Source: Sesamum alatum (Eukaryota; Streptophyta; Magnoliopsida; Lamiales; Pedaliaceae). From it: a stretch of 64,000 nucleotides of DNA. The stretch covers positions 42,425,702 through 42,489,701 of the forward strand of contig JACGWO010000002.1 of the NCBI GenBank assembly GCA_034509735.1, read 5' to 3'. Within the stretch, counting starts at the first letter, position 1; each line of letters opens with the position of its first letter. This document shows positions 37,683-49,545 of the stretch, in pieces. Made by a program: the position numbers and the translations under genes. The notes beneath the pieces were generated by a model. That model did not search any database. It was not told where the DNA came from and worked only from the letters and a program-made list of their open reading frames with translations.

Positions 37683-39779
37683 ATGGAGAGACTGTACGGC
37701 GGCGGCGGTGGTGGTGGTGGGGCAGGTGGGAGTGGGGGGGTGGTGATGACGAGAGACCCAAAGCCACGGCTGAGGTGGACGGCTGATTTGCATGATCGTT
37801 TTGTTGATGCTGTTACTAAGCTTGGTGGCCCTGACAGTGAGTCAATTTTGCTTATCTTTGACTCTTACTTTGAATGATCAATTTTAGTTAAACCTTTGTG
37901 ATTTGTTCTTCAAATTATGAGAAGAAGATCCTTAGCAGCTCTGATCAAAATTAAGGAAAGCCCCTTTTCTTGTTTCTTGTCATGTTTGACAAAGATGGGA
38001 GTATGTCTGAGTTTCTTTACTTTCTTAGTTTAGGTAAGTGTAATTTTGTCGAAACCTTTTCTGATCAATGCGAATTGATTATGCTAAATTGGCTGTCATC
38101 ATCATTAGTCTGATAAGATTAGAGTTGCATAAATGATGAAGAGATGATCTTAAGATGATCCCTGAATTTCAAAACTACCTTTTAGGAATCTTAAGATGAT
38201 CCCTGAATTGAGTTCTAATTACTGAATAATTATGACTTAATCACTGTCCCTGATTGCCCGAAACAACGGAGTTAATCCTTGTTGTCGTGGTTCGTAAACT
38301 GACATAGAACACAATTCTCAATCATTTGGTTTTAAGGTAAGGTGGAATTTGGATTTGGTGATTAAGTTTCTAGTCCTGAATTCAATCCCAAAAGAGTATG
38401 AATTAGCTTTGGCATAGTGTTGTTTTCCGTTAGGCCGTTGATCTTCAAGACTTCGATAACCCTATCTACTTATTTTCTGTTTACTACTTAAGAATCTAAG
38501 TTGTGGTTTCGACTTTGACTTCTTTGATCCTTTCCGTATGACCAGAGATTGAATAAGCAGCATAATTTGCGATTTTTTCTCATTTTAAACCTTGTGTTGC
38601 TAATAGAAGTGGTTTCTTGAATTTGCAGAGGCTACTCCTAAATCAGTGCTGAGGGTAATGGGGTTGAAGGGCTTGACACTGTATCATTTGAAGAGTCATT
38701 TACAGGTACTAAACGATTTTTGTTTCTCATCCTTGCTAACGTTTATTCTCATCGTTCCCGTCTATTGTCAACTAAAACGGTAACGTTCCAACTTCTGCTG
38801 CTTGTGCAGAAGTATAGACTTGGACAGCAGCAGGCCAAGAAACAGAATGCTCTTGAACACAGTAAAGAGCATAGTGGTGAGTAATAAAATGTTTGTATCA
38901 TTGCCCGTTTGCCCCGTCTAGTGCCTCAAGCTGCTACCGTTTTTGTTCTCAGATTTGGTCCCGTTTTTATGTGTTGCAGAAAATTCCTATGGACATCACA
39001 ACATGCATGTTGCAAGCACGAGCGCTAACTCGTCAAGCATGAATGGTGAACAAGGGTAAGGTGTTCTTAGTCATCTTGCCTTTTTTTCATCTGTCCATTT
39101 TCAATTAAAGTAATTGTCTGTTCATCACAGCAGCTGAAATCCCTGAAGAAAAGTGTTAAGTAAAGTTTTTACAACTGATTGATTATCTATTGATTATGAA
39201 CCATTTTGGAAATATTGCACAGAGAAATTCCCATTGCTGAAGCACTTAGGTGTCACATTGAAGTGCAGAAAAGACTACAAGAACAGCTTGAGGTATGCAT
39301 GCATAAGACTTGATGTCGTCTTCCGTTTTCTGCTCTTCGGTAATAGACCTCTAATGCTAAAGAGAGAAATTGTATAACAGGTGCAGAAGAAACTGCAAAT
39401 GAGAATAGAAGCTCAAGGGAAGTACTTGCAGGCAATACTAGAAAAAGCTCAACAGAGCCTTTCTGCTGGCGTGAACCACCCTGAAAGCTTGGAATCAACG
39501 AAAGCTCAGCTAACGGACTTCAACTTGGCGTTATCGAGTTTCATGCAGACCATAAACGGAGACGAGAGCAATGGAAATGTTACAGATAGAGCCATGCTGC
39601 AAAATATTGATGGGAAGGTGCCTGAGTCAAATTACAGTGCGGAGGCACAAGAAATACAAGACATCAAGCTGAAGCTCGAAGGGCCTTCTGTAGATTTTGA
39701 TTTAAATACCAGAAGTAGCTACGACTTCATTGGCGTAAATGGACCGGTATTTGAAGCCAAACCACTCACAAATAGATGA
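37683..39779 (+). CDS. GARP/G2-like MYB-CC transcription factor, PHR1-LIKE 2/3 type
   Basis: Six exons: 37683-37836, 38629-38705, 38810-38876, 38980-39055, 39223-39292 and 39381-39779 (stop 39777-39779). Phases agree; 280 residues. After a Gly-rich start comes the GARP DNA-binding domain (residues ~26-85): KPRLRWTADLHDRFVDAV, then [32 protein letters not shown], including the SHLQKYR helix. A coiled-coil MYB-CC domain (~125-180) holds EVQKRLQEQLEVQKKLQMR and EAQGKYLQAILEKAQ. Proteins of this type (PHL2/PHL3, UNE16 in Arabidopsis) bind P1BS sites as dimers and act in phosphate-starvation responses in the nucleus. I start at 37683 because no earlier in-frame ATG is close. The gene is convergent with the reductase at 40196. 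The subgroup is from memory; the family is certain. Confidence 0.88.
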
Positions 39780-40195
39780 GATTGTTGAAATATAGTGTTG
39801 TCGACCTCTAATCCAACATGTGTACTGCTGCGTGCATTAGACTCTTAACTTACTCTACAGTTGGAATCGTCGTTAGATGAATTAATGACTCAAGAAAAAA
39901 TTCTGTTCCTCTGTGTCTTGGTCTGGACTATTCTTTTCCTTTTCTCGAATACTATACCTACTCATCATGCTCCAAAAGAAATTCCCAGAGAACTTTCGCG
40001 TTCTTATTGAACTTATTGAGACACTGATGTTCACAGTGGCACCAAACTTTTCTCCATATAAAGATCCAACAACAATTGGCGAAACAAAGCGTTTAGGACA
40101 ATCAAGTCATGACATTCATTGCCAAGACAATAGTTAAGCAGATAGTTGTGCAGTATACACAGTAAGTAGAAATTTAGGTGCATAAACTTCAGAAA

Positions 40196-43100
40196 TCAAA
40201 GGTAACGGTTCAAGTATTCGTGCATGCGTGTGTACTCAACTTCCGGATAAAGCTTTGAAGCTTCCTCCCCGTCTTCCCCTATTTCAAAGTTGGTCAAGCA
40301 CCCTTCGTAGAAAATGTGGTAGAAATGGCCTAATCCAACTTGCTCAGCAAACTCGGCTCCTGCATTCATGAGTATATTATTTCAGAGAAATGTAGTGAAA
40401 AAAAGCAGCTGATACTTGACACATTACATACCTTTTAGCAGAGCTAAAAAATCTTCTCCCGGTATGCTGATCTTCTCCAGTGTCGTTCCTGTAAGCTTCT
40501 CCCATTTTTCGACCAACTCCCTTTGACTTAGAATGTTTTCTGGTGGCCGCAGGTAAAGTGTCTTGTTCAACGTGCGAGGGTCGTCTATGGACTTAATCGT
40601 GTACGTTGCTACGTCGTCTTCATCCATGAACACCGCTGCAATAACATGACATGAACTTTTCAAGACACATACACAAACGTTGTCAAGAAACGAGACAAGT
40701 AATGTTAGCAATTAGTACTTGCAAGTGATCAAATCTGAACTAGTTTTGTACATGTTATAACTGTTTTGCACCTTTAACATTCCCATCTCCATAGATGTGG
40801 AGTTTGTGCTTTGGAGGAAGCAGAGTTCGCATCTGGCAGAAGTTGCCGACGAAGTATCCAGCAAAACAGTTGGCAGAGACATAAGTGTGAGGGATGTTGG
40901 CTTCTTGAACTGCCTTCCTCACTCTCATTTTCTCAACAAATGACACTCTTCCCGGCTCAAGAGCGTTTTCCATTCGTGCAGGATCCATGCCAAACTCCGA
41001 AGGCAAGAAACGCTGCAAAAATATCATGCAAATTTCAGTCATCGGGAAAAATGCAAGTAACCCCCGTCACATTGTAAATGATCAAATTAATTCCGTATGA
41101 AATTTTTTTTTGCCTCCCCGTGTATTCTATAATGAATCAATTTACCTTTCCGTGTTTTTTAAAATGAAGCAATTTACGTCCCCGTGTTTTCTAAAATCAA
41201 ACCCACGTTACATATTGTATGAACTCTGATGTAGCCCACATATATGACATATAATTTGGGAAAAATGCAAGTAACCCTCCTGTGATATTGCAAATGTGCA
41301 AATTAACATCCTATGAAAAAATAAACAACAATTTGCCCCCTTATATTTTTTAAAATGAAGCAATTTACCCTCCTGTATTTTTCAAAATGAAGCAATTTAC
41401 CTCCTTGCCTAGGGAGTTAAATTGCTTCATTTTGGAAAACACAGGGGGTAAATTGCATTTTTTTTAATATGGGGTAATTTGCTCATTTGCAATATTACAG
41501 GGGTAAATTGCATTAAACCCCATATAATTTAGTATTAATTGCTAGATATTTAGTAGTAATATCATATATATATTTTTGTAGGCTAATGCTTAATGCATAA
41601 CCTAATACGATATATGGGCCGTTTTCTCGTTTGGGCCTAGCTACTGTCAAAGTGGGCTCTTTCATCCTGGACCTATCATAAAAAGTTGGGGTATTACCAT
41701 TGTATCTAATTACTGTTGATTATAAGAAAAAAATAAATAAATACTTCCATCAGGATTTAGATTATGGTAATTTTTTTAATGTTTCACTTTTCAAGTCGCC
41801 AACGTATATTTGTAGATTACTTATAACTTAAATTTTCTTTTCCTGCTCTCACTATCTCAAACTAAAATTCACTTTCCAGAAATAGATTATTTTTCAAAAT
41901 TATCATTTTAATTAAAATAGTGATGGGACATTATTAATTTCAATTACTGTATAGTTATGTAAAATTTTGTCTCTAATAAAATTAAATCGAAATACGGTGG
42001 ATTACTAATAATCTATGCACGAGAGCTTTAATGACGCATTCATATCACACATTAGTGTCACACCTACACGTATATTATATTATTTTAAATTTTAAATTAA
42101 ATTAATTATTATTATTATTTGTAATTTGAACAAATTTACATATCAGTCACTTATGAGCATGACATGAAAGTGTGATACGATATCCACACCGCGATTAATT
42201 GAGTAAACTCTTCAAATATATGATCAACCGATTAAATAATTATTGAAAATTAAAAAAAAAAAAAGGAAAAAGAATAAAAGCATGTGTCTTTCTTTTCTCT
42301 CCCTCATAAAACTCATCATGAAACAAGAACTTTAATAAAGGATAATTATAAGTCCTCTTTATAGTTGGTGTAATTATATGTAGATTTTCTTCGATTTGAA
42401 AAATTATATCTAATATTGTTTATTTTTGTCTAACAAATAAATCAATTTGTTAGTTAAAATTCACCATTTTTTTTTATATTAGCAAGAATGAAAATCATAT
42501 TTACTTTTGACTTATTATTAACTTATTGTAGGTCAAACAAATATTTTTCTAACCAAAGTATTGTTATACATATTCACACATTAATGCATACAAGAATGTA
42601 TATTTTCACCCTTATAAGGATAATTTGGTCAGTTTGCAATAAGTTAAGGGCAAATATAGATTTTTATTTATTTATTTTTTTGTTAATATCAACCGATTCG
42701 ATAAATTTTGACTAATGGATGGATACTTTAATTAGTTCGGATAAATGTCAGGGTATTAGATGTACACAAAAACTAGGGTCAATTACAACTATCTTCCACG
42801 AGATTTGACATAATTACAAGTACCATTTCGTAGTTTGAAAAATTATGAATACCCCTTCAAATAGAAAATAATTATGTAGTCTTTAGATGGAAATGTGAAA
42901 AGTACTCATTTACCCTTATTGAATTTTTATTTTTATTTTCAAAAAAGTATTTGAAAAAATATAGAAAGCCTAAGGGTGGATAAATAAATAATCCATATAC
43001 AATATTAGTCCATAAAGTATATTATAAAATTTTTAAAATATATAAAATTATAAATTATATTTCAAAAGGTCATTTTGAGCAATTCACCACAAAAATGAAA

Positions 43101-44589
43101 TGAAAACCTAACGCAATAGACTCGTTGTTAGACGGACGTTAAAGTCAGTGAGGTATTTGTAATTTTCCAAATAACAAGGAGGTATATATTTATAGTTATG
43201 CAAAAGTTTAGGATAGTTGGCTATAATTTGCCCGAAAAATTAAACTTAGAGGGTGTTTGGCTAAGCTTATAAACTCCTCTCAACATCTTAAAAAGATGTT
43301 TGAGACCTTATAAGTTCTAAAGAATCATTCGGCAACTTTTTTTTTAAAGAGATTTAAAGATTTCAAAATAAGATGTTCTGGATCTTATAAGTTCTTTAAA
43401 AAAATTAACTTCCTCCAATTTTTTTCAAAACAACTTATAAACTTTGTAAGATTAATATGTAATTAGATAAAAATATCATCATTTACACACATTCTCTCTC
43501 TCTCTCTCACACACACACACAAATACACTTTTTCTCTCTAAGAATTAAATTTTTTTATTGATATTTAATTTTTCTTGCAATTGAGAAAGAGAAAATGGTT
43601 CGTTACTCAATAATAATTTATTATTATTAAACAAAAATAAAATTGCTATATTGATATTATATTTATTGAAAATTATAAATTCAAACATTAAAAAATATAC
43701 GACCAGAAATAATTATTCTGTTAACAAAGAGAATATCAATAATATATCAATGTTGATAATTGACTAGCATGAATATACATATATATTTACTTTCCAAAAA
43801 AAAAAAAGAATATACATATATATTTTATTATTAAAAGAATTAGGTAATAATTCATTATTTTATTTTTTTTAAAAATATTATCTATTAAACTTTTATTTGT
43901 AGTTAAATTAATGTGTACTATTTATGAGAATATTTTTAAAATATTAAAATACAAAATATGTCCAAAAAATGACAACTTATTGATTCTTATGGTAACAAAC
44001 CCTTTTTGATTATTTACAATAAAAAGACTTTATTATGCCAAACGCTACATCTTATAAAATGTAAAAACCTCTTATAAGTTATAATATTTTATTTTATCCA
44101 AACACTTTAAGAATTTATTTTTAAAATAATATTAAACATGTTAATATTTTACAAGTTTTTAAGATGTTTTAAATAAATTTAATCAAACACCATCTTAATT
44201 ACGCCAAATGTCAAGTAAGTGGCGGATACTTAAAAGTCAACACGTACGTCCACACGTACCTTGATATTTCCAGCTTCTTTAATGGCGTCAACAAGCTTGA
44301 TCTGCAGCAACAGGTTGTGGCTCCGGAAATGCACCCCCGACATGGCGCAAATCACCACATCGACTTGCTTCACGGCTTCCACCAGGCTCCGGTGGTCGGA
44401 AAACGAGCCGTCGATCAGCCGCGCTCCCTGCCGCTTGAACTCCAGCAGAATCTGTAACTTGTCCATGTCGAGGCCAATCTCCGGCCGCCGGAGAATGTAA
44501 GTAGGGTGGCCCGCCGCCAGGCTCGCCTTCACAAGCCTCCTCCCCATGTAGCCTGTTCCGCCTACCACAAGAACCCTACTTTTCGCCAT
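40196..44589 (-). CDS. PLR: Pinoresinol/lariciresinol reductase, copy 1 (complete)
   Basis: Four exons on the minus strand: 44260-44589, 40772-41012, 40432-40635 and 40196-40359 (stop 40196-40198), phases 0, 1, 1; 312 residues, the normal family length. This is an NADPH-dependent SDR of the isoflavone-reductase-like family: GGTGYMG nucleotide-binding loop at 10-16, SGVHFRSHNLLLQIK, RFLPSEFGMDP at 111-121, Lys138 in EKMRVRK at the position of the catalytic lysine, HTYVSANCF, GDGNVKAVF, NKTLYLRPPENILSQ and GHFYHIFYEGCLTNFEIG. It fits PLR better than PCBER or isoflavone reductase. PLRs convert pinoresinol to lariciresinol and then secoisolariciresinol in lignan synthesis (cytosol). Intron 1 is 3.2 kb and full of MITEs. 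Two positions depart from the usual pattern: V136 (copy 2 has D) and R in CQMRTL (copy 2 has G). A CACTA element lies 541 bp upstream. Confidence 0.9.
41044..41257. repeat. Partial MULE-MITE end
   Basis: Begins GGGAAAAATGCAAGTAACCC like the element at 41258 and repeats related GCAATTTACC phrases, but no own right end was found. It is probably a truncated or nested relative. Lies in intron 1 of the PLR gene. Confidence 0.5.
41248..41530. mobile_element. MULE-type MITE with 10-bp target duplication
   Basis: The element 41258-41520 (263 bp) lies between perfect direct repeats CATATAATTT (41248-41257 and 41521-41530). The ends are inverted: left GGGAAAAATGCAAGTAACCC, right (reverse complement) GGGTTTAATGCAATTTACCC. 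The interior carries GCAATTTACCCTCCTGT, a phrase shared with the terminus of the Mutator-like element at 1000. Inserted in intron 1 of the PLR gene. Confidence 0.8.
42341..42767. repeat. Inverted-repeat MITE
   Basis: Same family as 24210-24655: left GATAATTATAAGTC.. with GTTAGTTAAAATTCACC, right ..TTGACTAATGGATGG. The arms are imperfect and the ends uncertain. In PLR intron 1. Confidence 0.5.
42776..43233. repeat. MITE, GGGTAAATTA family
   Basis: Left GGGTCAATTACAACTATC, right (reverse complement) GGGCAAATTATAGCCAAC; internal phrases GTTTGAAAAATTATGAATACCCC and AGTGAGGTATTTGTAATTTTCC match other family members. 458 bp, in PLR intron 1. Confidence 0.65.
43246..44197. mobile_element. PIF/Harbinger-like MITE with TTA target duplication
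   Basis: The element 43249-44194 (946 bp) starts GAGGGTGTTTGGCTAA; the right end, reverse complemented, is GATGGTGTTTGATTAA. TTA flanks both sides (43246-43248, 44195-44197). The TIR style and the TTA target fit PIF/Harbinger. No transposase frame. It sits just inside intron 1 of the PLR gene, about 60 bases from the exon 1 donor. Confidence 0.7.
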
Positions 44590-45129
44590 TGTTCCGCAGC
44601 TATATATAATTCTTTTTCTGTTTTTGTCTGGGAAACCAAACAGGCTTTAGATAATTCTTTTTCTGTTTTTCTGTGGATTTTGCGTTACTCAAATTTCAAG
44701 TATAGTTAATTACTAATCAATTATCAATTAATAAAAAGAAATTAAATAATTTCAAGTTTAACTCTTCTATTGATCATAATATTCATACCTGATTAAGGAG
44801 TAGTTAATCAAGTACAGATTATTAAATAACTAGACTTATTAAATTAACAAACAAACAAAATAAAAAAGAAGAGAAGGTACCAGCTCTGAGGGAGAGTGAA
44901 ATCTTGCAACTCTATTGAAACAATTTCCACCTCCTAACAATTCATGTATATATATATATATATCTATTTGTACATATATCTATCTATCTATCTATCGATA
45001 TGTACACGTCTATCTTTGTACGTGTGTGTTGGCTAAAGCATGACACTCATCATGCGCCACTTGCTACTATTCTTAGGAAGGTTCTTGGCAGTTTTCATCT
45101 ATATCTTTTAAGCTTATATTATAATAAAT
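44590..45129 (-). promoter_or_regulatory. Upstream region of PLR copy 1
   Basis: About 540 bases between the PLR start codon and the CACTA element. A TATATATAAT phrase at 44601-44609 on the plus strand (ATATATAAT) is too close to the ATG to be a sure TATA box. A (TA)n/(TCTA)n simple repeat lies at 44947-45000. Nothing else recognised. Confidence 0.35.
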
Positions 45130-46035
45130 CACTACAAAAAAAATGCGAGAATAGAAACGGATACAGATGCTCGTTCCAACTACCGTTCCTAATGAACGGT
45201 AAATGGAACTGTTGTGGAACGGAAAACCATTGATGACGTCACTGTCGTGGTAATTGTAATACAAATTAATAGGAACGGCACGACCGTTCCTATTCGAGTG
45301 CCAATCTCTGTGTGTCAATTTGTACACCTATTACCGCTCATAAAAGGGACATGATATATTTTGGACTTCAATTTGGAACACATGTGTGAAATTGGGAACG
45401 GTTAGTCGACCGGGAACACTTACCGTTCCTATACAGGATCCTATGGCCGTGTCTATTTGGACCGGTCAGCTGGCCGTTCCAACATGTAGTCCTACATAAG
45501 ACCCTTTTACGCCATGGGCTAAAATGTAATGCAATTACCGTTCCAAATTGTGGGTATATAGAAAGTGCAATAGTGTTACAATTACCGTTCTCAATTGTGC
45601 TCCAATTAAGAACTGTCCTGTTGCGTGTGCCTCATACCATTCCTAATATGCCCTAACGGCTACATTACAACAGTAATATTACCGCTCCTGTCACCCCACC
45701 TGCGACCGTTCCTAAAGCTGGAACAACGGCTAGTTTTGTGTTCCAAATAATATTCCAATGCCCGTTCCAATATTTTATATATATATATATATATCCCCCT
45801 TCTTTCTCATTGTTCTTATAATTACTCTCCAACTCATTTTGTTGTAACTCCCCCCTTGATTCTTTATACGGAAAATCGAACATATCAATTACGGGGCGCG
45901 AATTTTGCATTGATATTGATAGGTGTTTTGCTCAGGTAGGTATGCAAAATTCTGTAATTGTTAGTTATATATATGTATATAATATACTCTCGTCATTTAA
46001 TTGCGTACTGTTGTGAATTATACATAGGACCAATC

Positions 46036-47210
46036 ATGTTAAGACAGTTGAGAAAATGGATATATGATCGAGACGTCCTGGGTGTGACGGCGGAGATTGA
46101 GGACAGTGTTACAATATTTTTAGAATGGGTCCAGTCCCAGTGTGCATATATGGACGAGGATAAGATTAAGTGTCCCTACCGAAAGTGCAAAAATAAACGG
46201 TTCAAAACACCAGACGAGGTAAATTTTGATTTGTGTATGAAAGAGTTTATGCCAGAGTATTATAATTGGACTTCGCATGATGAGGAGAGGGTGCAGGAAT
46301 ACTTTGAAGCATTGACAACGCCCCCTGTGCAGCAGCAACAAACGCCACCCGTTTAAGAGGAGGGTAGTTCGCATTGGGGTGATGCGGCTCAGATTGATTG
46401 GGCGCAGATGATGGTATTCGATGCCGCCGGGTCGTCTTTCTGGTCTTCGTACAACCAGGAGGGACCGACTGATGATGGTACTCGGTATTGTCCATCTGAT
46501 GGTGGTTCTAGTTCATATTACGATTCGGGGCCCTATGCTTATGTGTCTGGCTTGTCAGGCCGTTTTTTTGATGTAGTTCATGCTGCGGACCAACCGTTGT
46601 GGAATGGCTGCACCACCTCTCAGTTGGCGTCAATTGTCTCTTTAGTGAATATCAAGGCCGAAGGGGGTTGTTTCGAGCATACATATGATCGGGTATGCCA
46701 GTGGGCTGATACTGTAATGCCTCGCGATCACACTTTTCCCGCGATTATTACAATACGAAGAAATTGATAAGAGAATTATGTTTACCAGTTCAGAAGATTG
46801 ATGCTTGCAAAAACGGTTGCATGTTGTACTGGAAGGACGATATTGATTTGGAATATTGCAAGTTTTGTGCAGACGCTAGGTACAAGCCCACCAGGGACAG
46901 AAATCCTAAACGCAAGAAGTCCCCGTATGCCATTTTTAGGTATCTACCAATTACCCATCGGTTGCAGAGGTTGTATGCGTCGGCGGCCACAACAGAGCAT
47001 ATGACTTGGTATACGAGCCATCAGACGGAGGAAGGATCCATGTGTCATCCGTCCGATGCAGAGGCTTGGATGCATTTTGACCGTCCGAACCACGAGCGCA
47101 TGTACGCGATCGTGCGAGGACACTATCCCCATCATTGGGGCAGTTTGCGCAAGGTGCCGCCAGAGCACCAACATTTCTGGTTTGAGAGTTTGAAGGTAAC
47201 GACAATTAAT
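46036..47210 (+). pseudogene. CACTA TNP2-like transposase, N-terminal part
   Basis: 46036-46353 encodes a transposase-associated domain: KWIYDRDVLG.., then CPYRKCKNKRF (a Cys motif) and a YYNWTSHDEE segment; it ends at a TAA (46354-46356). 46408-46767 and 46764-47083 continue TNP2-like sequence in two frames, with CEHTYDRVCQWAD-like text, then LPVQKIDACKNGCMLYWKDD, YCKFC and TEEGSMCHPSDAEAWMHFDR. From about 47084 the text stops matching TNP2 and looks like a Transposase_24/plant-transposase segment (YAIVRGHYPHHWGSLRKVP). TNP2 would continue for several hundred residues with its DDE core, which is missing. Non-functional. Confidence 0.75.
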
Positions 47211-47273
47211 TTTTTTTAAAAAATATTTTAACGATCTAAGTTCTGATATATATATATATATATTTAATACAGA

Positions 47274-48170
47274 TGACGTACTGGTGGGACGCCGACGACG
47301 AGTCGATGTTCAAGATCTTCCACGTTTAGGGGAGAAGTTCCTTAGGAAGAAGTTCGTAATCGCCAGACAGTTCTTGAAGAAGCCTCTATGGCTGGCGAAC
47401 GAGGTCTGGCGGCAGCTCCTCTTGTACTGGGAGTCCCCGGAGTTCAAGGAGGAGTGCGAGAAGAACAAGGCGAACTGGAACGCGAACCCAGCCGCATCCG
47501 CTACTGTGTACCGCGGGGATCTGTCTCCGTCGGTATGCACAAACTTATTTCAAGTATTTATTATTATTAAATTAAAATGATAATAACTGTTTCCTATTTC
47601 TTTTTACAGGAGGAGCAGCTAGAGTTATTCTCTAGATGCTACAAGAAGAAGGCCGATGGCAGCTGGAGCGGGCCGAGGGCAGCGGAGGTGGTGGTAAGTT
47701 GTACTTTAAACATTCTAATTTATTTTTCTTAATGCATTCAAATATTCTAATTTATTCTAACTATTTTTGCAAGAGACGTTCTAGAAGATGATGGAGGATC
47801 ACCAATCTCAAGCCACGGCCAATCCTGGGGATCCTCCGGCCGAATCAGAGGGCTCGGTGGCGCAGATTGAGCAGGAGATGTGGCTGGCTTGCGTCGGGGG
47901 CAAAAATAAGGGCCGAGTATTCGGTCTTGATTCTGAGGCCCTGGGTCTCAGCCAGACCGTTACCTCGCCATCACCACCGCCAGCGCCAGCGCCTTCATCA
48001 AACATAGAGGGTCGGATGGTCCGCCTCGAGGAGATAATGATGGACCTGATGGGCATGATGAAGGCCATGCAGACCAGTCACTCCGGCGCCTGCCCGTCAC
48101 GGCCTCCTAGAGACCCCCCCTTCCAGACATTGACGAGATGGACGAGGACGATGGGGACGAGGAGTAGATT
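47274..48170 (+). pseudogene. CACTA second gene remains (Transposase_24-like)
   Basis: After an intron-like AT stretch (47192-47273) come TYWWDADDESMFKIF, a stop at 47328-47330, then KFVIARQFLKKPLWLANEVW, LLYWESPEFKEECEKNKANW and EEQLELFSRCYKKKADGSW, separated by intron-like gaps (47534-47609, 47694-47774). The exon at 47788-48168 encodes an Asp/Glu-rich tail with a short helix (RMVRLEEIMMDLMGMMKAMQ). This is the usual order of a plant Ptta/En-Spm accessory transposase. The premature stop suggests it is broken. Confidence 0.6.
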
Positions 48171-49096
48171 ATGTATTTTTTTATTATTTTTTTGTAATTA
48201 AATTGGATAATAATCATATTTAATATAATTTTTATTTCTAAATTATGCATTTTTTTATATTTAAATATTAATTATAAAATCAAAATAAAAATATTATTAA
48301 TAATTTAATTTATATTTTAATGATAATAATTATTAATATAAAAAAAATTAATAATTCATTAGTTAGGAACGGTACTTTAGACGGCATTTGAGCGCCCTAA
48401 ACCGTTTCAATATTTGACTGTTTTAAATCAGTTACCATTCCCAATACCGAGGAAAACATCATTCCAAATTTAGAGGACAATCGTTCCTAAAAGCGGGTAA
48501 AAACGAATTCCAAATTATGGACAATCCGTTCCTATATGTATTTCAAAATCAATGCTTTCGTGGTTAGGCTTTTAAAGAAAATACAAAAAATCGGTCCAAC
48601 ATCGTATTCCAAAATAGGAGTGCAAAAACCGTTTCCAATAACCACGACAACATGTATTCCAGTTACCGTTCCTAGTTTATACAACGTACCGTTCCAACTC
48701 TTATTCCAGAAACCGTGCTAACGTGTATCTACAACTTATGCTGACAATTCCAAAATGTGGTCTAACTACCGTTCCTAATTACGCGATTTACTTTCGATTC
48801 GGCCGTTCCAAAAATTTATAAGGTGTTCCAAATGCAAATATTATAAATTCATACATACAAAGGTAATTAGGAACGGTATAGAGAAAGTATGCCAAAAATC
48901 GTTCCCAAATAGGAACGGTCGCTTCGTTACCGTTCTTTATTATTAGGATCGCCTTTTATTGCCACAGATTGTCTCCTGTTCCTGTACCGTTCCTAATGAC
49001 AGTCCAAAAGGATCCAGTAAACTATTTACCGTTCCAAAAGTTAAAAAAGACTGTTCCTGTTACCGTTTCAATTCCCGCATTTTTTTTGTAGTGAAT

Positions 49097-49545
49097 TCTC
49101 TTGAAGTTTGGTTTAATTATGAATATTGTATCGTTGTTTGGAAAATTACAAATACCTCTTGATGTTTGATAAAATTATGTAATCTTTGAATGGATGTCTA
49201 GAATTTTCAACTTTGCTATATATGTTTTTCTTTTTCCTTTATCAAAAAATATAAAAAGATTCGGACGAGGTGGATGGAATAAATTGAGAAATTGTAAAAA
49301 TGTTATTCACTTAGTCCATAAAAAATTCTAATTTTTTATTAATAATAAGTAAAATTATAATTCATAGTCCTCAAGGATATTTTGGTTCACTGCAAAAATA
49401 GATGGAAACCTAGCGGAAACTAATGGATTGATCTAATTGTTAAAAAACCGTTAAAATTAGGTTGGTATTGATAATTTTTCAAATAATGAAGGGGTATTTA
49501 TAATTATATTAAATCTCAACGGAACCCGTTGTAATTTATTCTGTT
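49097..49545. repeat. MITE, GGGTAAATTA family, beside the CACTA end
   Basis: Family phrases CTTGAAGTTTGG..AATTATGAATA, AATTACAAATACCTCTTGATG and, on the right, GGGGTATTTATAATTATATTAAA..GTAATTTATTC. The left terminus is missing; the CACTA element begins where it should be, so the CACTA may have landed in or at the edge of this MITE. Confidence 0.5.

Larger units (their letters stand above)
45127..49096 (+). mobile_element. CACTA (CMC/EnSpm) transposon, internally deleted
   Basis: The element 45130-49093 (3,964 bp) has a perfect 3-bp target duplication AAT (45127-45129, 49094-49096). The termini are CACTACAAAAAAAATGCGAG and, on the other strand, CACTACAAAAAAAATGCGGG. Both subterminal regions are filled with ACCGTTCC/GGAACGGT motifs (about 45170-45760 and 48365-49075), as expected for transposase-binding repeats. 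Coding remains are described separately. The size is small for an autonomous element. Confidence 0.93.

Noticed and set aside
24941..39779. A functional cluster of chromatin and transcription genes (TPR4, CMT2, PHL)
   Set aside because: Unrelated single genes with separate promoters; neighbours by chance as far as the sequence shows.
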